Assembly: GCA_025210795.1 (NCBI GenBank)
Contig: JAOAQZ010000023.1
Span: 1 to 55,391 of the forward strand
Direction of reading: 5' to 3'
Length of the DNA: 55,391 bases
From: Cohaesibacter sp.
Lineage (GTDB): Bacteria; Pseudomonadota; Alphaproteobacteria; Rhizobiales; Cohaesibacteraceae
Part shown: positions 21,320 through 30,673 of the stretch, piece after piece
Position numbering within the stretch: position 1 is the stretch's first letter
Layout: every line of letters starts with the position of its first letter
The notes under the pieces: generated by a model
Told to the model about the DNA's origin: nothing
The model's input: the letters and a program-made list of their open reading frames with translations, nothing else
The model's database searches: none
Program-made: the position numbers and the translations under genes

Positions 21320-21781
21320 ATGCCCAAGTTCCAGACACGCCGTCAGGTTTCGCATTCCGCCCAGCGGATGTTTAATCTGGTGGCGGATATTGAGCGTTAT
21401 CCTGAATTCGTGCCGCTTTGCCAATCTCTGCATGTGCGCGGACGGCAAATGCAAGGCGAGCAGGAGATTGTCGTCGCCGATATGACGATTGCCTATAAGA
21501 TGATCCGCGAGAGCTTTACCTCCAAGGTGACGTTGCGGCCTCAGCCCCGCGAGATCCTTGTTGAATATCTTGATGGGCCCTTCAAGCATTTGGAGAATAA
21601 ATGGAGCTTTCTCCCGGTGCCCGGTAAGGGTGAGGATGTTTGCGAGGTCAGCTTCTATATTGATTACGAGTTCAGGAACCGGATGCTGTCAGGCCTGATG
21701 GGGGCCGTGTTTGATAAGGCTTTCCATAAATTCTCCAGTGCCTTTGAGCAGCGGGCTGACCGGATTTACGGGGCTGCCTGA
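21320..21781 (+). CDS. COQ10/RatA-type SRPBCC protein
   Basis: The 153-residue START-like (SRPBCC, polyketide cyclase) protein begins MPKFQTRRQVSHSAQRMFNL and contains DIERYPEFVPLCQSLHV, YLDGPFKHLENKWSF and MGAVFDKAFHKFSSAFEQRA, all typical of COQ10-like proteins. These bind ubiquinone in mitochondria; bacterial relatives are often annotated as the RatA toxin after the E. coli ribosome-association protein. No antitoxin partner such as RnfH is seen nearby, and the lipA linkage is a common Rhizobiales arrangement, so a quinone role is more likely than a toxin role. That is inference. Confidence 0.85.
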   Translation: MPKFQTRRQVSHSAQRMFNLVADIERYPEFVPLCQSLHVRGRQMQGEQEIVVADMTIAYKMIRESFTSKVTLRPQPREILVEYLDGPFKHLENKWSFLPVPGKGEDVCEVSFYIDYEFRNRMLSGLMGAVFDKAFHKFSSAFEQRADRIYGAA

Positions 21782-21815
21782 TCGATTTCTGTTTTCCTGG
21801 GTTTGAGTTTTAAAG

Positions 21816-21852
21816 AAAAAGCCGCGTAGTGCAGAACTGCGCGGCTTTTTCT
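21816..21852. terminator. Bidirectional terminator between the COQ10-like gene and ppk2
   Basis: Perfect 11-bp arms AAAAAGCCGCG (21816-21826) and CGCGGCTTTTT (21840-21850) give A-runs and T-runs on both sides. It can stop transcription from either convergent gene. Confidence 0.92.
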
Positions 21853-21893
21853 ATTTTTCTATATTTGGCTTTGTAGCCGCCCAAGAGCGGGTT

Positions 21894-22964
21894 TTATGGC
21901 CGCTGGGTAGGATGCAGGCTTTTACCCAAGATGTGAGCATCTTGCCCGATCACATGGCTGGAATGGCCCACAATCAGCGGATCTGGTCCATGAACGACCC
22001 GTGGGTCCTTGTTAGGATAAGGCAGGGACGCCAAGAAATGCTGCATTGTGTTCAAACGGGCGCGTTTCTTGTCGTTGGATTTGATGACTGTCCAAGGGGC
22101 ATCGGCTGTGTCTGTATAGAAGAACATAGCTTCCTTTGCCTCGGTATAGTCATCCCACTTATTAAGGGATGCCTTGTCGATTGGTGACAATTTCCACTGT
22201 TTGAGCGGATCCAGTTCGCGAGAGGCAAACCGGCGGCGTTGCTCTTCTTGCGTGACCGAATACCAATATTTGAACAGACGCACACCTGAGCGGCAGATCA
22301 TGCGCTCGAAGTCCGGGGTTTGCCGCATGAATTCAAGATATTCAGCAGGAGAGCAAAAGCCCATGACCCGCTCTACGCCAGCGCGGTTATACCAAGAGCG
22401 GTCAAACATCACCAATTCGCCAGCGCTTGGCAGATGCTCGATATAGCGCTGATAGTACCATTGGGTTTTTTCACGATCTGTTGGTTTATTAAGAGCGACC
22501 ACGCGCGCAGTACGCGGGTTCATATGCTCCATAAACCGCTTGATCGTGCCCCCTTTACCGGCAGCGTCACGGCCTTCAAACAAAATGACGATTTTCTGCC
22601 CGGTCTCTTCAACCCATCTCTGGACTTTTAGCAATTCCACCTGCAACAAGGCTTTTTGCTTTTCATAAGCGGGGCGCTTCATTTTGGTTTTGTAAGGATA
22701 GACACCTTGCTCGAACACACGGCGTACTTCAGAAGCGTCATTGGCTTCAATAGTCATGTCCATGCTTGCGGCTTCTGGTGCGGGGGCCGCATCAGAAGCG
22801 GGAGCAGCTGCCTTAGGCGCAGCGGGCGCTTTTTCCTGAGCTGGCTTTGCTGCAGGAGCAGGGGTACTTGTTGCCCCATTCTGGGCATTGGCTACAGGAG
22901 CTGAAGATGTTGTTTTGGTAGCGGGTGTTGCCCCGGTCGGGTTTTTTGGTGTTTGATCCTGCAT
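21894..22964 (-). CDS. ppk2: Polyphosphate kinase 2
   Basis: PPK2 moves phosphate between polyphosphate and nucleotides, mostly toward nucleotide triphosphate synthesis. The 356 residues are longer than the usual 290-300 because of a disordered, Ala/Pro/Thr-rich N-terminal stretch (residues 1-68). The catalytic core has the Walker A motif FEGRDAAGKGGTIKRFMEH near residue 123, the lid-like NPRTARVVALNKPTDREKTQ and the Walker B-like LVMFDRSWYNRAGVERVMGF, and ends with a conserved C-terminal region. GGGAG precedes ATG 22964. The frame extends upstream only through antisense sequence. ExoR-like gene transcription diverges from it. Confidence 0.95.
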   Translation of the reverse strand: MQDQTPKNPTGATPATKTTSSAPVANAQNGATSTPAPAAKPAQEKAPAAPKAAAPASDAAPAPEAASMDMTIEANDASEVRRVFEQGVYPYKTKMKRPAYEKQKALLQVELLKVQRWVEETGQKIVILFEGRDAAGKGGTIKRFMEHMNPRTARVVALNKPTDREKTQWYYQRYIEHLPSAGELVMFDRSWYNRAGVERVMGFCSPAEYLEFMRQTPDFERMICRSGVRLFKYWYSVTQEEQRRRFASRELDPLKQWKLSPIDKASLNKWDDYTEAKEAMFFYTDTADAPWTVIKSNDKKRARLNTMQHFLASLPYPNKDPRVVHGPDPLIVGHSSHVIGQDAHILGKSLHPTQRP

Positions 22965-23378
22965 TTTATCTCCCGTTGACGTGTAAAAAGTGCTGTTCGA
23001 AATACTGGAAGTTTTATCTGCATTTTTCCTTATATTTTCCATGATTTGCATCAAGATCCAGACGCTTTTTGTGGGTCTTGCACCGGGAAAGTTGCACAAA
23101 AGACACGACGGACAAGAAAAATGCCTAAACGTGATGATGGCTATAGTCTTTTGTCCGCCTTCCGCCACATTATGCCGCCATATTCCGGCGCGGCCAGTTC
23201 TGCCACACGGCGTAAGGGATGCTTTTGCATCTTTTCTATGCTGCGTGCATGAACGTCTTTTAACAATTTTGTGACAAGATTGCCGTAATTGGACCACAGC
23301 TCTGGGTTAGAAATAGTGGTCTTGGACGTAAAACGGATTCTCTACCCTGTCTGGTTCGGAGAGGGAGAGATGGAAAAA
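22965..23378. other. Divergent intergenic region ppk2/exoR-like
   Basis: These 414 bases hold no believed gene. One 43-codon frame (23121-23252) opens with an ATG but has weak ribosome-site support, and I rejected it. Both promoters must lie here. No clear operator was seen. Confidence 0.35.
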
Positions 23379-24173
23379 ATGAAGTGTCGAATGCGTAACT
23401 TTGCTCTTGCATGTGTGATGATAGTTCTGCGCGGTCAGTCTGTGCAGGCTTTCGACCCTTCAACTATGCTTCAGAGTGAGACAGCGACCGTCGATGCCTT
23501 CCGTTTTGGTGCCCAGGCTTACAAAAATGGAGACAAGAGCACTGCAATTGACGCGCTAACCTATGCGGCTGATAACGGCCATATGGCGTCTCAATGGAAG
23601 CTAGGCCGGATGTATGCCGATGGGGACGGGGTCAATCGCGATTCCGGTCGGGCTTTTGATATTTTCCAAAAGATCGTTGTCAGCTTTGGCGATGCGCGCC
23701 CCGGCTCGGTTGAAGCTCGTTATGTGTCCAATGCTTTTGTTAAGCTAAGCGAGTTCTTCCGCATTGGTATCAAGAAGAAAGTTGCGCCAGATCAGGGCAA
23801 AGCCCGTGATTTTCTCTATCATGCTGCGTCCTATTTCCGCGATCCTGATGCCCAATATCATCTCGGTCTTGTTTATCTTGAGCAGCGCGGTGGTGCGGAG
23901 ACTTCCAAACAGGCTGCGCGCTGGCTTAACAAAGCGGCTCGCAAAGGCCATGTCATGGCGCAGTTGCAGCTTGGTGATTTGCTTCTGTCTGGGGAGAGGA
24001 TTCCCCGCCAGCCTGTCAATGGGCTGAAATGGCTGACTGTTGCCCGTATGCTTGATGGCGGCAATGCAAATGTGCGCGATCGGCAGGAAGCTGCCTTTGC
24101 ATTGGCAGACCCTGAAACCCGCCGTATTGCTGTCTCTTTGGCTGAAGATTGGGTGAATGGCAGCGGTCGCTGA
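23379..24173 (+). CDS. exoR: ExoR-like periplasmic Sel1-repeat regulator
   Basis: The 264-residue protein has a signal peptide (residues 1 to about 25, ending near VQA|FDP) and Sel1-type repeats. The segment FRFGAQAYKNGDKSTAIDAL then YAADNGHMASQWKLGRMYAD, and further GDARPGSVEARY and YHLGLVYLEQRGGA, closely resemble ExoR of Sinorhizobium and Agrobacterium. There ExoR binds the sensor ExoS in the periplasm and represses exopolysaccharide synthesis and promotes motility. Here exoS/chvI are not visible. The ribosome site GAGGGAG fits ATG 23379 better than ATG 23370. The family could also be another Sel1 protein, so the identity is likely but not certain. Confidence 0.75.
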   Translation: MKCRMRNFALACVMIVLRGQSVQAFDPSTMLQSETATVDAFRFGAQAYKNGDKSTAIDALTYAADNGHMASQWKLGRMYADGDGVNRDSGRAFDIFQKIVVSFGDARPGSVEARYVSNAFVKLSEFFRIGIKKKVAPDQGKARDFLYHAASYFRDPDAQYHLGLVYLEQRGGAETSKQAARWLNKAARKGHVMAQLQLGDLLLSGERIPRQPVNGLKWLTVARMLDGGNANVRDRQEAAFALADPETRRIAVSLAEDWVNGSGR

Positions 24174-24556
24174 TTGCCTGCCTTATACGGCTTTTCTTCA
24201 GTCTTTCTTTGTCTGATTTGGAGCGGCTTTCCTCCATCATGTCAAACTGGTCTGAATTGCCGCGCTGCAACAGGCTGATTTCCCCTTTATTTTTGCTGAT
24301 TTGTCCTAGTCTTTCTTTTTGTTTTTGCTGGTGTTTTTTTCAAAATGTTGATTTTGGGAAAAAAGTACTCGACAGAAATCAATAAGTACTGTCAATGTGG
24401 TTTCAGCACGCTCTTTTCTGGATGACCAGAGTACTCACCAGAGAGACGATTGCGCGTAATATTCCTTCTCATAAAGATGGAATAGAAATTTCTCAAAATT
24501 TGTGTGGTTTAGGGCTCGAGTGACGGATTGGGCCCTCGTTTTGTGGATGATGTGCC
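24174..24556 (+). other. Intergenic region upstream of the MFS gene
   Basis: These 383 bases are AT-rich. AGTACT occurs three times (near 24365, 24386 and 24430), and GACAG/CTGTC arms surround one pair. No terminator after the exoR-like gene was clear, and no open frame was convincing. Confidence 0.3.
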
Positions 24557-25987
24557 ATGGTTCAGACCTTCGCGCCTATCGCATCTTTGCTCGTTTCTGT
24601 CGCCTTGCTTCTTATGGGGCATGGCTTGCAGTCAACGATTATTCCGCTTGCTTCCAAAAGCCTGTCTTTTCAGGATTTGAGCATTGGTTTGGCCGCATCG
24701 GGCTATTTCGCCGGTTTCGTACTGGGTGGTGTGGTGACGCCGCATCTTGTGGTGCGAGCGGGTCACATTCGTGGCTTTGCCGTTATGGTCTCCACCACGT
24801 CGGCGGCGGCTCTTTTGCATCCGCTTATGGCTGATGAATATGCCTGGATCTTTTTTCGGTTCATGACCGGTTTCACCATTGCCGGCCTGTATCTCATCAT
24901 TGAGAGCTGGTTGAACGAGTTTTCGGACAATACCAATCGCGGCTTGGTGATGTCGGCCTATATTATCATCCAGTATTCGGCCTTTACCGCAGGCCAGTTG
25001 ATGGCGACCTTTGCAGAGCCGGACAAATTTTTGCTCTTTGCTGTAGCATCTATCATCATCTCAGTTGCGGTGATGCCGGTGGCCATGACGAAATCTGCCC
25101 AGCCTGCACCGATTGCGGTTGTTAAGCTGGAATTGGGCAAGGTGTTTCGCACATCGCCTGCTGCGATTGTGTCAGCGATTGTGGTGGGGGCCGTTCAGGG
25201 TTCTCAGTCTTCATTCTCAGCTATTTACGCGGTTGATAAAGGCTATGATGCTCTATCGCAAGCGCCGGTTTTCGCTGCCTCCATCATGGTGGGGGGGATG
25301 CTGTTCCAGTGGCCTATTGGCCGTATTTCCGACCGTTTCGACCGCCGCCTGATTTTGCTGATCATCAGTATTTTGGGGATTGTTGCTTCACTGGCCATTA
25401 CCTTAAACGATGGCACTAATTTCTGGCTGTTGCTGCTGGCCGGTTTTGCGATTGGTGCGATGACCCTGCCGGCCTATTCTCTGGCGGCGGCCCATGGATA
25501 TGATCATGCGGATGCTGATGGCTATGTGAAAATGGCCGCAGGTCTTCTTGTGGCTTTTGGCATTGGCTCAACCATTGGTCCGTTCATTATCTCTGCCAGC
25601 ATGGAATATATCGGGCCGGATGCCCTGTTTTTCATTCCGGCGGCTTTGCTGACATTTCTTGTTTTTTATCTTGCCCAGCGGATTGTCCGTCAGGATGCGG
25701 TTGAAGATGAAGAAAAAGAGGATTTCGACTTGGCGGCGACCTCGGCTGCGGTTGGTGGTGTTATGGCACCTGAACTGCTGAATGAGGAAGACAATTATGC
25801 CGTCGTGCCCGATGAATGGGAGCCGAGCGAAAGCGAGGATGAGGAAGAAGACGTAGAAGACGTAGAAGACGAAGAAGGCGAGGCACGCGACGCTGAAGGG
25901 GACGAGAGTGACTCCGAAGCTGACGTTGAAGCAGGCATTGAGCCCGGCCATAGCGCTGAACAAGACCCAGAGCCTGAGATAAAGTGA
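24557..25987 (+). CDS. MFS transporter with long acidic C-terminal tail
   Basis: The 476-residue protein has about twelve membrane segments over residues 1-377, resembling the YcaD-like branch of the major facilitator superfamily. Motifs include GHGLQSTIIPLASKSLSF near the start and GMLFQWPIGRISDRFDRRLI in the middle loop. The last 99 residues are a highly acidic cytoplasmic tail, with Asp/Glu runs such as SESEDEEEDVEDVEDEEGEA, encoded in part by three 9-bp repeats GAAGACGWA. The substrate is unknown. The tail is not usual for the family and may bind metal or partners, which is only a guess. A strong terminator follows. Confidence 0.88.
   Translation: MVQTFAPIASLLVSVALLLMGHGLQSTIIPLASKSLSFQDLSIGLAASGYFAGFVLGGVVTPHLVVRAGHIRGFAVMVSTTSAAALLHPLMADEYAWIFFRFMTGFTIAGLYLIIESWLNEFSDNTNRGLVMSAYIIIQYSAFTAGQLMATFAEPDKFLLFAVASIIISVAVMPVAMTKSAQPAPIAVVKLELGKVFRTSPAAIVSAIVVGAVQGSQSSFSAIYAVDKGYDALSQAPVFAASIMVGGMLFQWPIGRISDRFDRRLILLIISILGIVASLAITLNDGTNFWLLLLAGFAIGAMTLPAYSLAAAHGYDHADADGYVKMAAGLLVAFGIGSTIGPFIISASMEYIGPDALFFIPAALLTFLVFYLAQRIVRQDAVEDEEKEDFDLAATSAAVGGVMAPELLNEEDNYAVVPDEWEPSESEDEEEDVEDVEDEEGEARDAEGDESDSEADVEAGIEPGHSAEQDPEPEIK
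25847..25873 (+). repeat. Three tandem 9-bp units in the MFS acidic tail
   Basis: Units GAAGACGTA, GAAGACGTA and GAAGACGAA lie head to tail and encode E-D-V/E repeats in the acidic tail. Such an array can slip and change length between strains. Confidence 0.7.
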
Positions 25988-26015
25988 GCCTGCTTCCTGA
26001 TCTTATCCAATCAAG

Positions 26016-26046
26016 AAAAAGGGGCCCTTGTGGCCCCTTTTGTGCA
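26016..26046. terminator. Bidirectional terminator between the MFS gene and xth
   Basis: Arms AAAAGGGGCC (26017-26026) and GGCCCCTTTT (26032-26041) pair over 5 nt, with A-rich sequence on one side and T-rich on the other. It serves the MFS gene and the convergent xth. Confidence 0.9.
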
Positions 26047-26068
26047 TTTTACGCTGAGGTAAAATCTC

Positions 26069-26854
26069 TTATTCGCAATCAAGCGTCAGCATAACCGGCA
26101 CATGGTCTGACGGCTTTTCCCAGTCGCGAACGTCTTTTAGAATGTCGCAGGCTTTCAGCCAGTCGGCAGCTTCGGGTGACAGCAAGTGATGATCGATGCG
26201 AATGCCCATATTGCGCGGCCATGCTCCTGCCTGATAATCCCAGAAGGAATAAAGGTGCGGCGTGTCATTGCAGGCGCGGAAGGCTTCGGTGAGGCCGGTT
26301 GCGAGCAGTTCGCGGAACAGATCCAGCGTTTCTTCGCGATAGAGGGCATCTCCCCACCATGCATCATGATCGTGGGTGTCCTGCGGTGTGGGGATGACAT
26401 TATAGTCGCCAGCCAGAACAAAGGCCTCTTCCAGTTCAAGACGCTGCTGTGACCATGTGATCAGGCGGCGCATCCAGTCCAGTTTGTAAGGATATTTATC
26501 GGTGCCAACCGGATTGCCATTGGGCAAATAGAGGCTGACAACACGCAAAGGCCCTTTGGTCGTGGAGACAATCCCTTCAATGAAGCGGGCTTGCTCGTCG
26601 CTGTCATCACCGGGAAGGCGGCGGTTGACTTCTTCAAACGGCTTTTTGGAGAGAAGGGCAACCCCGTTAAAGCCCTTTTGGCCATGGGTTTCGAGATGGT
26701 AACCCAGCTCTTCAATCCCTGCGCGGGGGAATTTCTCATCCACCGATTTGATTTCCTGAAGACAGGCAATATCGGGACTTTCCTCCTTGAGCCAGCGCAG
26801 CAGATTGTCATGTCGGGCTTTGATGCCGTTGATATTCCAGGTGGCGATGCGCAT
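26069..26854 (-). CDS. xth: Exodeoxyribonuclease III family protein
   Basis: This is an apurinic/apyrimidinic endonuclease and 3'-exonuclease of base-excision repair. The 261 residues match the ExoIII/EEP family. MRIATWNINGIKARHDNLL, the Glu ligand in CLQEIKSVDEKFP, LYLPNGNPV, the metal motif AGDYNVIPTPQD and the C-terminal RIDHHLLSP and PSDHVPVMLTL are present, so catalytic residues look intact. erpA lies 57 nt upstream on the same strand; the two may be cotranscribed. AAGGAC precedes the ATG. Confidence 0.96.
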   Translation of the reverse strand: MRIATWNINGIKARHDNLLRWLKEESPDIACLQEIKSVDEKFPRAGIEELGYHLETHGQKGFNGVALLSKKPFEEVNRRLPGDDSDEQARFIEGIVSTTKGPLRVVSLYLPNGNPVGTDKYPYKLDWMRRLITWSQQRLELEEAFVLAGDYNVIPTPQDTHDHDAWWGDALYREETLDLFRELLATGLTEAFRACNDTPHLYSFWDYQAGAWPRNMGIRIDHHLLSPEAADWLKACDILKDVRDWEKPSDHVPVMLTLDCE

Positions 26855-26911
26855 GGTCTGTCCTTGCGGTAAGCAATAGCAAGAGGAGGGGGCTAGGGTA
26901 AAACGTGAAAT

Positions 26912-27241
26912 TTAGATAGCGAAAGAGGTGCCGCAACCGCAAGAGGCCGTTGCTTGCGGGTTGGTGATTTTGAAAGACTGGCCCATGACATCATCAACAA
27001 AGTCCAGCTCAGAGCCTTCCATATAGGTCTGGGTCATGGGGTCGATCAAAATGGTCGCGCCGTCTCTTTGAATGCTCAGATCATCGGCTTCCTTGCTGGT
27101 GACAAGGTCGTAATTATATTGGAAGCCCGAGCAACCACCGCCAGAGACAGAGATGCGCAGCATCGTTCCATCTGCCTCGCTTGAGAGGATGGTTGCGATT
27201 CGCCGAATTGCACTGTCGGTTACCGAAATTGTTTGAGACAT
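26912..27241 (-). CDS. erpA: A-type iron-sulfur carrier (ErpA-like)
   Basis: The 109-residue HesB/IscA-family protein carries Fe-S clusters to apo-proteins, which here could include LipA. Its three conserved cysteines are visible: GGGCSGFQYN and the C-terminal CGCGTSFAI. Family members are ErpA, IscA and SufA. ErpA is chosen because of the stand-alone position with xth, not because of a decisive residue. An AGGAAAATACC ribosome site precedes the ATG. Confidence 0.88.
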   Translation of the reverse strand: MSQTISVTDSAIRRIATILSSEADGTMLRISVSGGGCSGFQYNYDLVTSKEADDLSIQRDGATILIDPMTQTYMEGSELDFVDDVMGQSFKITNPQATASCGCGTSFAI

Positions 27242-27530
27242 AGGTATTTTCCTAGGTGTTTTTCTGGGCGTTTGCCTGATCTGGCCCGTTCTTGTGCCGG
27301 ATTTGGCTCAAGACTTGCCCTTCATTATAGCAAATTTGTGCGTATGTGAGGGGGTGTCTTGTCTCCATTCACATAATATATGTCTTTCTCCTGATAGGTA
27401 GTGTGAAATAGCGCTATGTCAATATTGGTCCGGTATTGCGGATGAGGGTCCTGTAGGATGATGTTTGCAGGATGGTTTGATTGAAACGGCCGGGCAAATA
27501 AGAAATCAGGTAAGTCTGAGGGAATAGGAT

Positions 27531-28748
27531 ATGGTTGCTCAATTGGGATTTGGCGCACAGCCGCGCGCGGTTTATGCGGTGGAGCCGACGCAAACAAGAG
27601 GTCGCCTGTTTCCCGAAAGCGAAAGCCCGACCCGCACGCCTTATCAGCGCGACAGGGACCGGATCATTCACTCCTCGGCTTTTCGCCGTCTTAAGCACAA
27701 GACGCAGGTCTTTATCTATCATGAAGGGGATCACTTTCGCACGCGACTGACCCATACCATCGAGGTTTCGCAAATTGCTCGCTCCATCGCGCGCGCCTTA
27801 TCAGTGGATGAGGATCTGGCCGAGGCGCTGGCGCTGGCTCATGATTTGGGGCACACACCCTTTGGCCATGCGGGGGAGCGTGCCTTGCATGAATTGATGG
27901 CACCCTATGACGGGTTTGACCATAATGCCCAGAGCTTGCGGGTGGTGACGTCCCTTGAGCGGCGCTATGCCCAATTTGATGGGCTTAACCTGTCTTGGGA
28001 AACCCTTGAGGGCCTTGTCAAGCATAATGGCCCGGTTCTGGCAGACGATGGCTCGCCTTTGGGGCCCTATGTAAAGGAGGGGCTTCCCTTTGGCATCAAG
28101 GCCTATCAACCCTTGCAGGATTTGATGTTATCGTCTCATGCCAGTCTTGAGGCGCAAGCCGCTGCCATTGCTGACGATATTGCCTATAATGCCCATGATA
28201 TTGATGATGGGTTGCGTGCCGGTCTCATCTCTCTTGATCAATTGGAACAGGTGCCACTTGCCGGAGAAGCACTGGCGGAGGTGAGAAAGCTCTATCCCGG
28301 TCTGGAAGAAGCGCGGATGGTGCATGAGATTGTGCGCCGCCTGATTACCCGTATGGTAGAGGATGTCATTCATACTTCGCTGAGTAATCTTGCCCGTGTT
28401 GCGCCCCAAAGCGTTCATGACGTGCGCTTGTGTGGCGAGACACTGGTTGGTTTCTCGCGCCAGATGAGCCAGACAGACAAGGAGATCAAGCGCTTTCTCT
28501 TTGCCAATGTTTACCGCGAAGAAGGTGTGATGCGCGTGATGAAAGATGCCGAGAGGGTGCTGGCTGATCTGTTCCGCTATTTCTTTGATCACCCTGATGA
28601 CCTGCCGAAAGAATGGAAAATCGGTCTTGATGGATGTGAGACGGAGAAGCTTGCGCGCCGCGTTGCTGACTATGTGGCTGGCATGACAGATCGTTTTGCC
28701 TTGCAGGAACATCGACGATTGTTTGACGTCACGCCAGAATTGCGCTAG
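27531..28748 (+). CDS. dgt: Deoxyguanosinetriphosphate triphosphohydrolase-like protein
   Basis: The 405-residue HD-domain enzyme hydrolyses dNTPs to deoxynucleoside and triphosphate, and shapes the dNTP pool. [20 protein letters not shown] then [19 protein letters not shown] start the HD domain, and [20 protein letters not shown] carries the HD metal motif. Alphaproteobacterial members are called dGTPase-like because substrate range is broad. Located upstream of argS and SPOR, an arrangement common in Rhizobiales. The RBS is AGGGAATAGG, 2-11 nt before the ATG. It is divergent from erpA. Confidence 0.94.
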   Translation: MVAQLGFGAQPRAVYAVEPTQTRGRLFPESESPTRTPYQRDRDRIIHSSAFRRLKHKTQVFIYHEGDHFRTRLTHTIEVSQIARSIARALSVDEDLAEALALAHDLGHTPFGHAGERALHELMAPYDGFDHNAQSLRVVTSLERRYAQFDGLNLSWETLEGLVKHNGPVLADDGSPLGPYVKEGLPFGIKAYQPLQDLMLSSHASLEAQAAAIADDIAYNAHDIDDGLRAGLISLDQLEQVPLAGEALAEVRKLYPGLEEARMVHEIVRRLITRMVEDVIHTSLSNLARVAPQSVHDVRLCGETLVGFSRQMSQTDKEIKRFLFANVYREEGVMRVMKDAERVLADLFRYFFDHPDDLPKEWKIGLDGCETEKLARRVADYVAGMTDRFALQEHRRLFDVTPELR

Positions 28749-28778
28749 TCCACACACAAAATTTCAAAACCATGTCGT

Positions 28779-28813
28779 GGCGGCACTTTTAAAGGTTAGG
28801 TGCTGCCCTTTTG
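28779..28813 (+). terminator. Terminator after dgt
   Basis: Arms GGCGGCAC (28779-28786) and GTGCTGCC (28800-28807) pair with one G-U, and CTTTT follows. It lies between dgt and argS, so argS may use its own promoter or read-through. Confidence 0.7.
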
Positions 28814-28840
28814 GCGTGATGAAACGATACAGGAATGACG

Positions 28841-30601
28841 ATGAACGTCTTTACGGAATTTACCGCCCGCGTTGTAGAAGCAATCAAGACAACAGATTTG
28901 ACCGGCAAAGATGGTGCCGAGCTTGATCTGTCTCGCGTTGGGGTGGAGCCGCCACGCGATGCTTCTCACGGTGATCTGGCAACCAATGCTGCGATGGTGC
29001 TGGTCAAGCAGGTGGGAATGAAGCCAAGAGATGTTGCATCCAAGATTGCCGAGCAGTTGGAGCAGGACGCCGATATCGCCAAGGTTGATATTGCCGGACC
29101 CGGTTTTATCAATATGACTTTGTCAGATGATTACTGGCGCGGTGTTGTGACGACCATTCTCGGTGCGGGCAAGGATTTTGGTCGTGCCAGCTTTGGCAAA
29201 GGTGCCAAGCTCAATGTGGAATATGTGTCGGCAAACCCGACCGGTCCTATGCATGTTGGCCATACACGCGGCGCTGTTTTGGGGGATTGTATTGCCAATC
29301 TGCTTAATTTTGCCGGTTATGATGTAACCCGCGAATATTATATCAATGATGCCGGCGCGCAGGTCGATGTTCTGGCCCGCTCTGCCTATCTTCGCTATTG
29401 TCAGGCTTTGGGTGATGAGATCGGTACGATCCCTGAAGGCTTGTATCCCGGTGATTATCTGGTGCCGGTGGGCGAAAAACTTGCCGACATCCACGGCGAT
29501 GCCCTTAAAGGCAAGGATGAGGCTGAATGGCTGCCAATTGTCCGCAGCTTTGCCATTGATGCGATGATGGATCTCATTCGTGACGATCTGGCCGCTCTTA
29601 ATGTGCATCATGATGTTTTCTTCTCCGAGCGCTCGTTGATTGAAGGCGAGAATGATCGGGTGGAAGAGGCTATCAAATGGCTTGAGGATCGCGGTCAGGT
29701 TTATGTTGGCAAATTGCCGCCACCCAAAGGCCAGCTTCCTGATGATTGGGAAGACAGGGACCAGACCCTGTTCCGTTCAACCGAGTTTGGTGATGATATT
29801 GACCGGGCTTTGAAAAAATCTGATGGCAGCAATACCTATTTTGCCAATGACATCGCCTATCACTTTGACAAATATAAGCGCGGCTTCGCCCAGCAGGTTG
29901 ATATTCTGGGGGCTGACCATGGCGGTTATGTCAAGCGCCTCAAAGCCGCTGTGAAAGCGATTACCGAAGGCAATGGCGGGCTTGATGTCAAGATTTGTCA
30001 GCTTGTGAACCTGATGCGCAATGGCGAGCAGCTAAAAATGTCCAAGCGGGCAGGGACGTTCGTCACCCTTCGTGATGTGGTGGAAGAAGTGGGCGTGGAT
30101 GCGGTGCGCTTTATGATGATGTATCGTAAGGCGGAAGCAACTATCGACTTTGATTTTGCCAAAGTAACCGAGCAGAGCAAAGACAATCCGGTCTTCTATG
30201 TGCAATATGCCCATGCGCGCACTGCCTCTATCTTCCGTCAGGCTGCCAGCGAGATGCCAAATCTTGCCGCTGACCGTGTGACTTTGTCTTCGGCTTCTTT
30301 GTCTGGGCTTGAAGACGAAGTAGAATTGGCCTTGATCCGCAAATTGTCGGAATATCCAAGAATTGTCGAGGGCGCGGCAGAAACACAGGAGCCGCACAGG
30401 GTTGCTTTTTACCTGTATGACCTTGCCGGATACTTCCATAGTGTGTGGAATAAAGGCAAGGAAATGCCGCAATTACGCTTTATTAACGCTAAAGATGAGA
30501 AATTAACTCAAGCGCGCTTGGCTCTTGTGCAGGCTGTCGCCGATGTTTTGGCATCCGGTTTGGGCCTGTTGGGTGTGAATGCCCCAGAGGAAATGCGATA
30601 G
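28841..30601 (+). CDS. argS: Arginyl-tRNA synthetase
   Basis: This charges tRNA-Arg. The 586 residues match the family. The N-terminal additional domain begins [14 protein letters not shown]. The class I signature is [20 protein letters not shown] (HVGH in place of HIGH). [17 protein letters not shown] carries KMSK, and the C-terminal DALR-type anticodon-binding domain starts near [15 protein letters not shown]. The start at ATG 28841 is chosen because AGGA lies 6 nt upstream. ATG 28835 leaves no space for it. A short AGATCTG/CAGATCT hairpin spans the stop codon (30600-30617). Confidence 0.98.
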   Translation: MNVFTEFTARVVEAIKTTDLTGKDGAELDLSRVGVEPPRDASHGDLATNAAMVLVKQVGMKPRDVASKIAEQLEQDADIAKVDIAGPGFINMTLSDDYWRGVVTTILGAGKDFGRASFGKGAKLNVEYVSANPTGPMHVGHTRGAVLGDCIANLLNFAGYDVTREYYINDAGAQVDVLARSAYLRYCQALGDEIGTIPEGLYPGDYLVPVGEKLADIHGDALKGKDEAEWLPIVRSFAIDAMMDLIRDDLAALNVHHDVFFSERSLIEGENDRVEEAIKWLEDRGQVYVGKLPPPKGQLPDDWEDRDQTLFRSTEFGDDIDRALKKSDGSNTYFANDIAYHFDKYKRGFAQQVDILGADHGGYVKRLKAAVKAITEGNGGLDVKICQLVNLMRNGEQLKMSKRAGTFVTLRDVVEEVGVDAVRFMMMYRKAEATIDFDFAKVTEQSKDNPVFYVQYAHARTASIFRQAASEMPNLAADRVTLSSASLSGLEDEVELALIRKLSEYPRIVEGAAETQEPHRVAFYLYDLAGYFHSVWNKGKEMPQLRFINAKDEKLTQARLALVQAVADVLASGLGLLGVNAPEEMR

Positions 30602-30673
30602 ATCTGTTTGCAGATCTTACAGACAAATTTGCCAAGCTAGTAGTTATGTGTTTGATAAAAAAGGCGAATCGTC

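Noticed and set aside
21320..21781. RatA-type toxin of a toxin-antitoxin pair
   Set aside because: No RnfH-type partner is adjacent and the lipA linkage fits a quinone-related COQ10 role better.
23121..23252. A 43-codon frame between ppk2 and the exoR-like gene
   Set aside because: The ATG has only a weak ribosome site (GGACAAGAAAA), the product is not family-like, and it lies in a region expected to hold two promoters.
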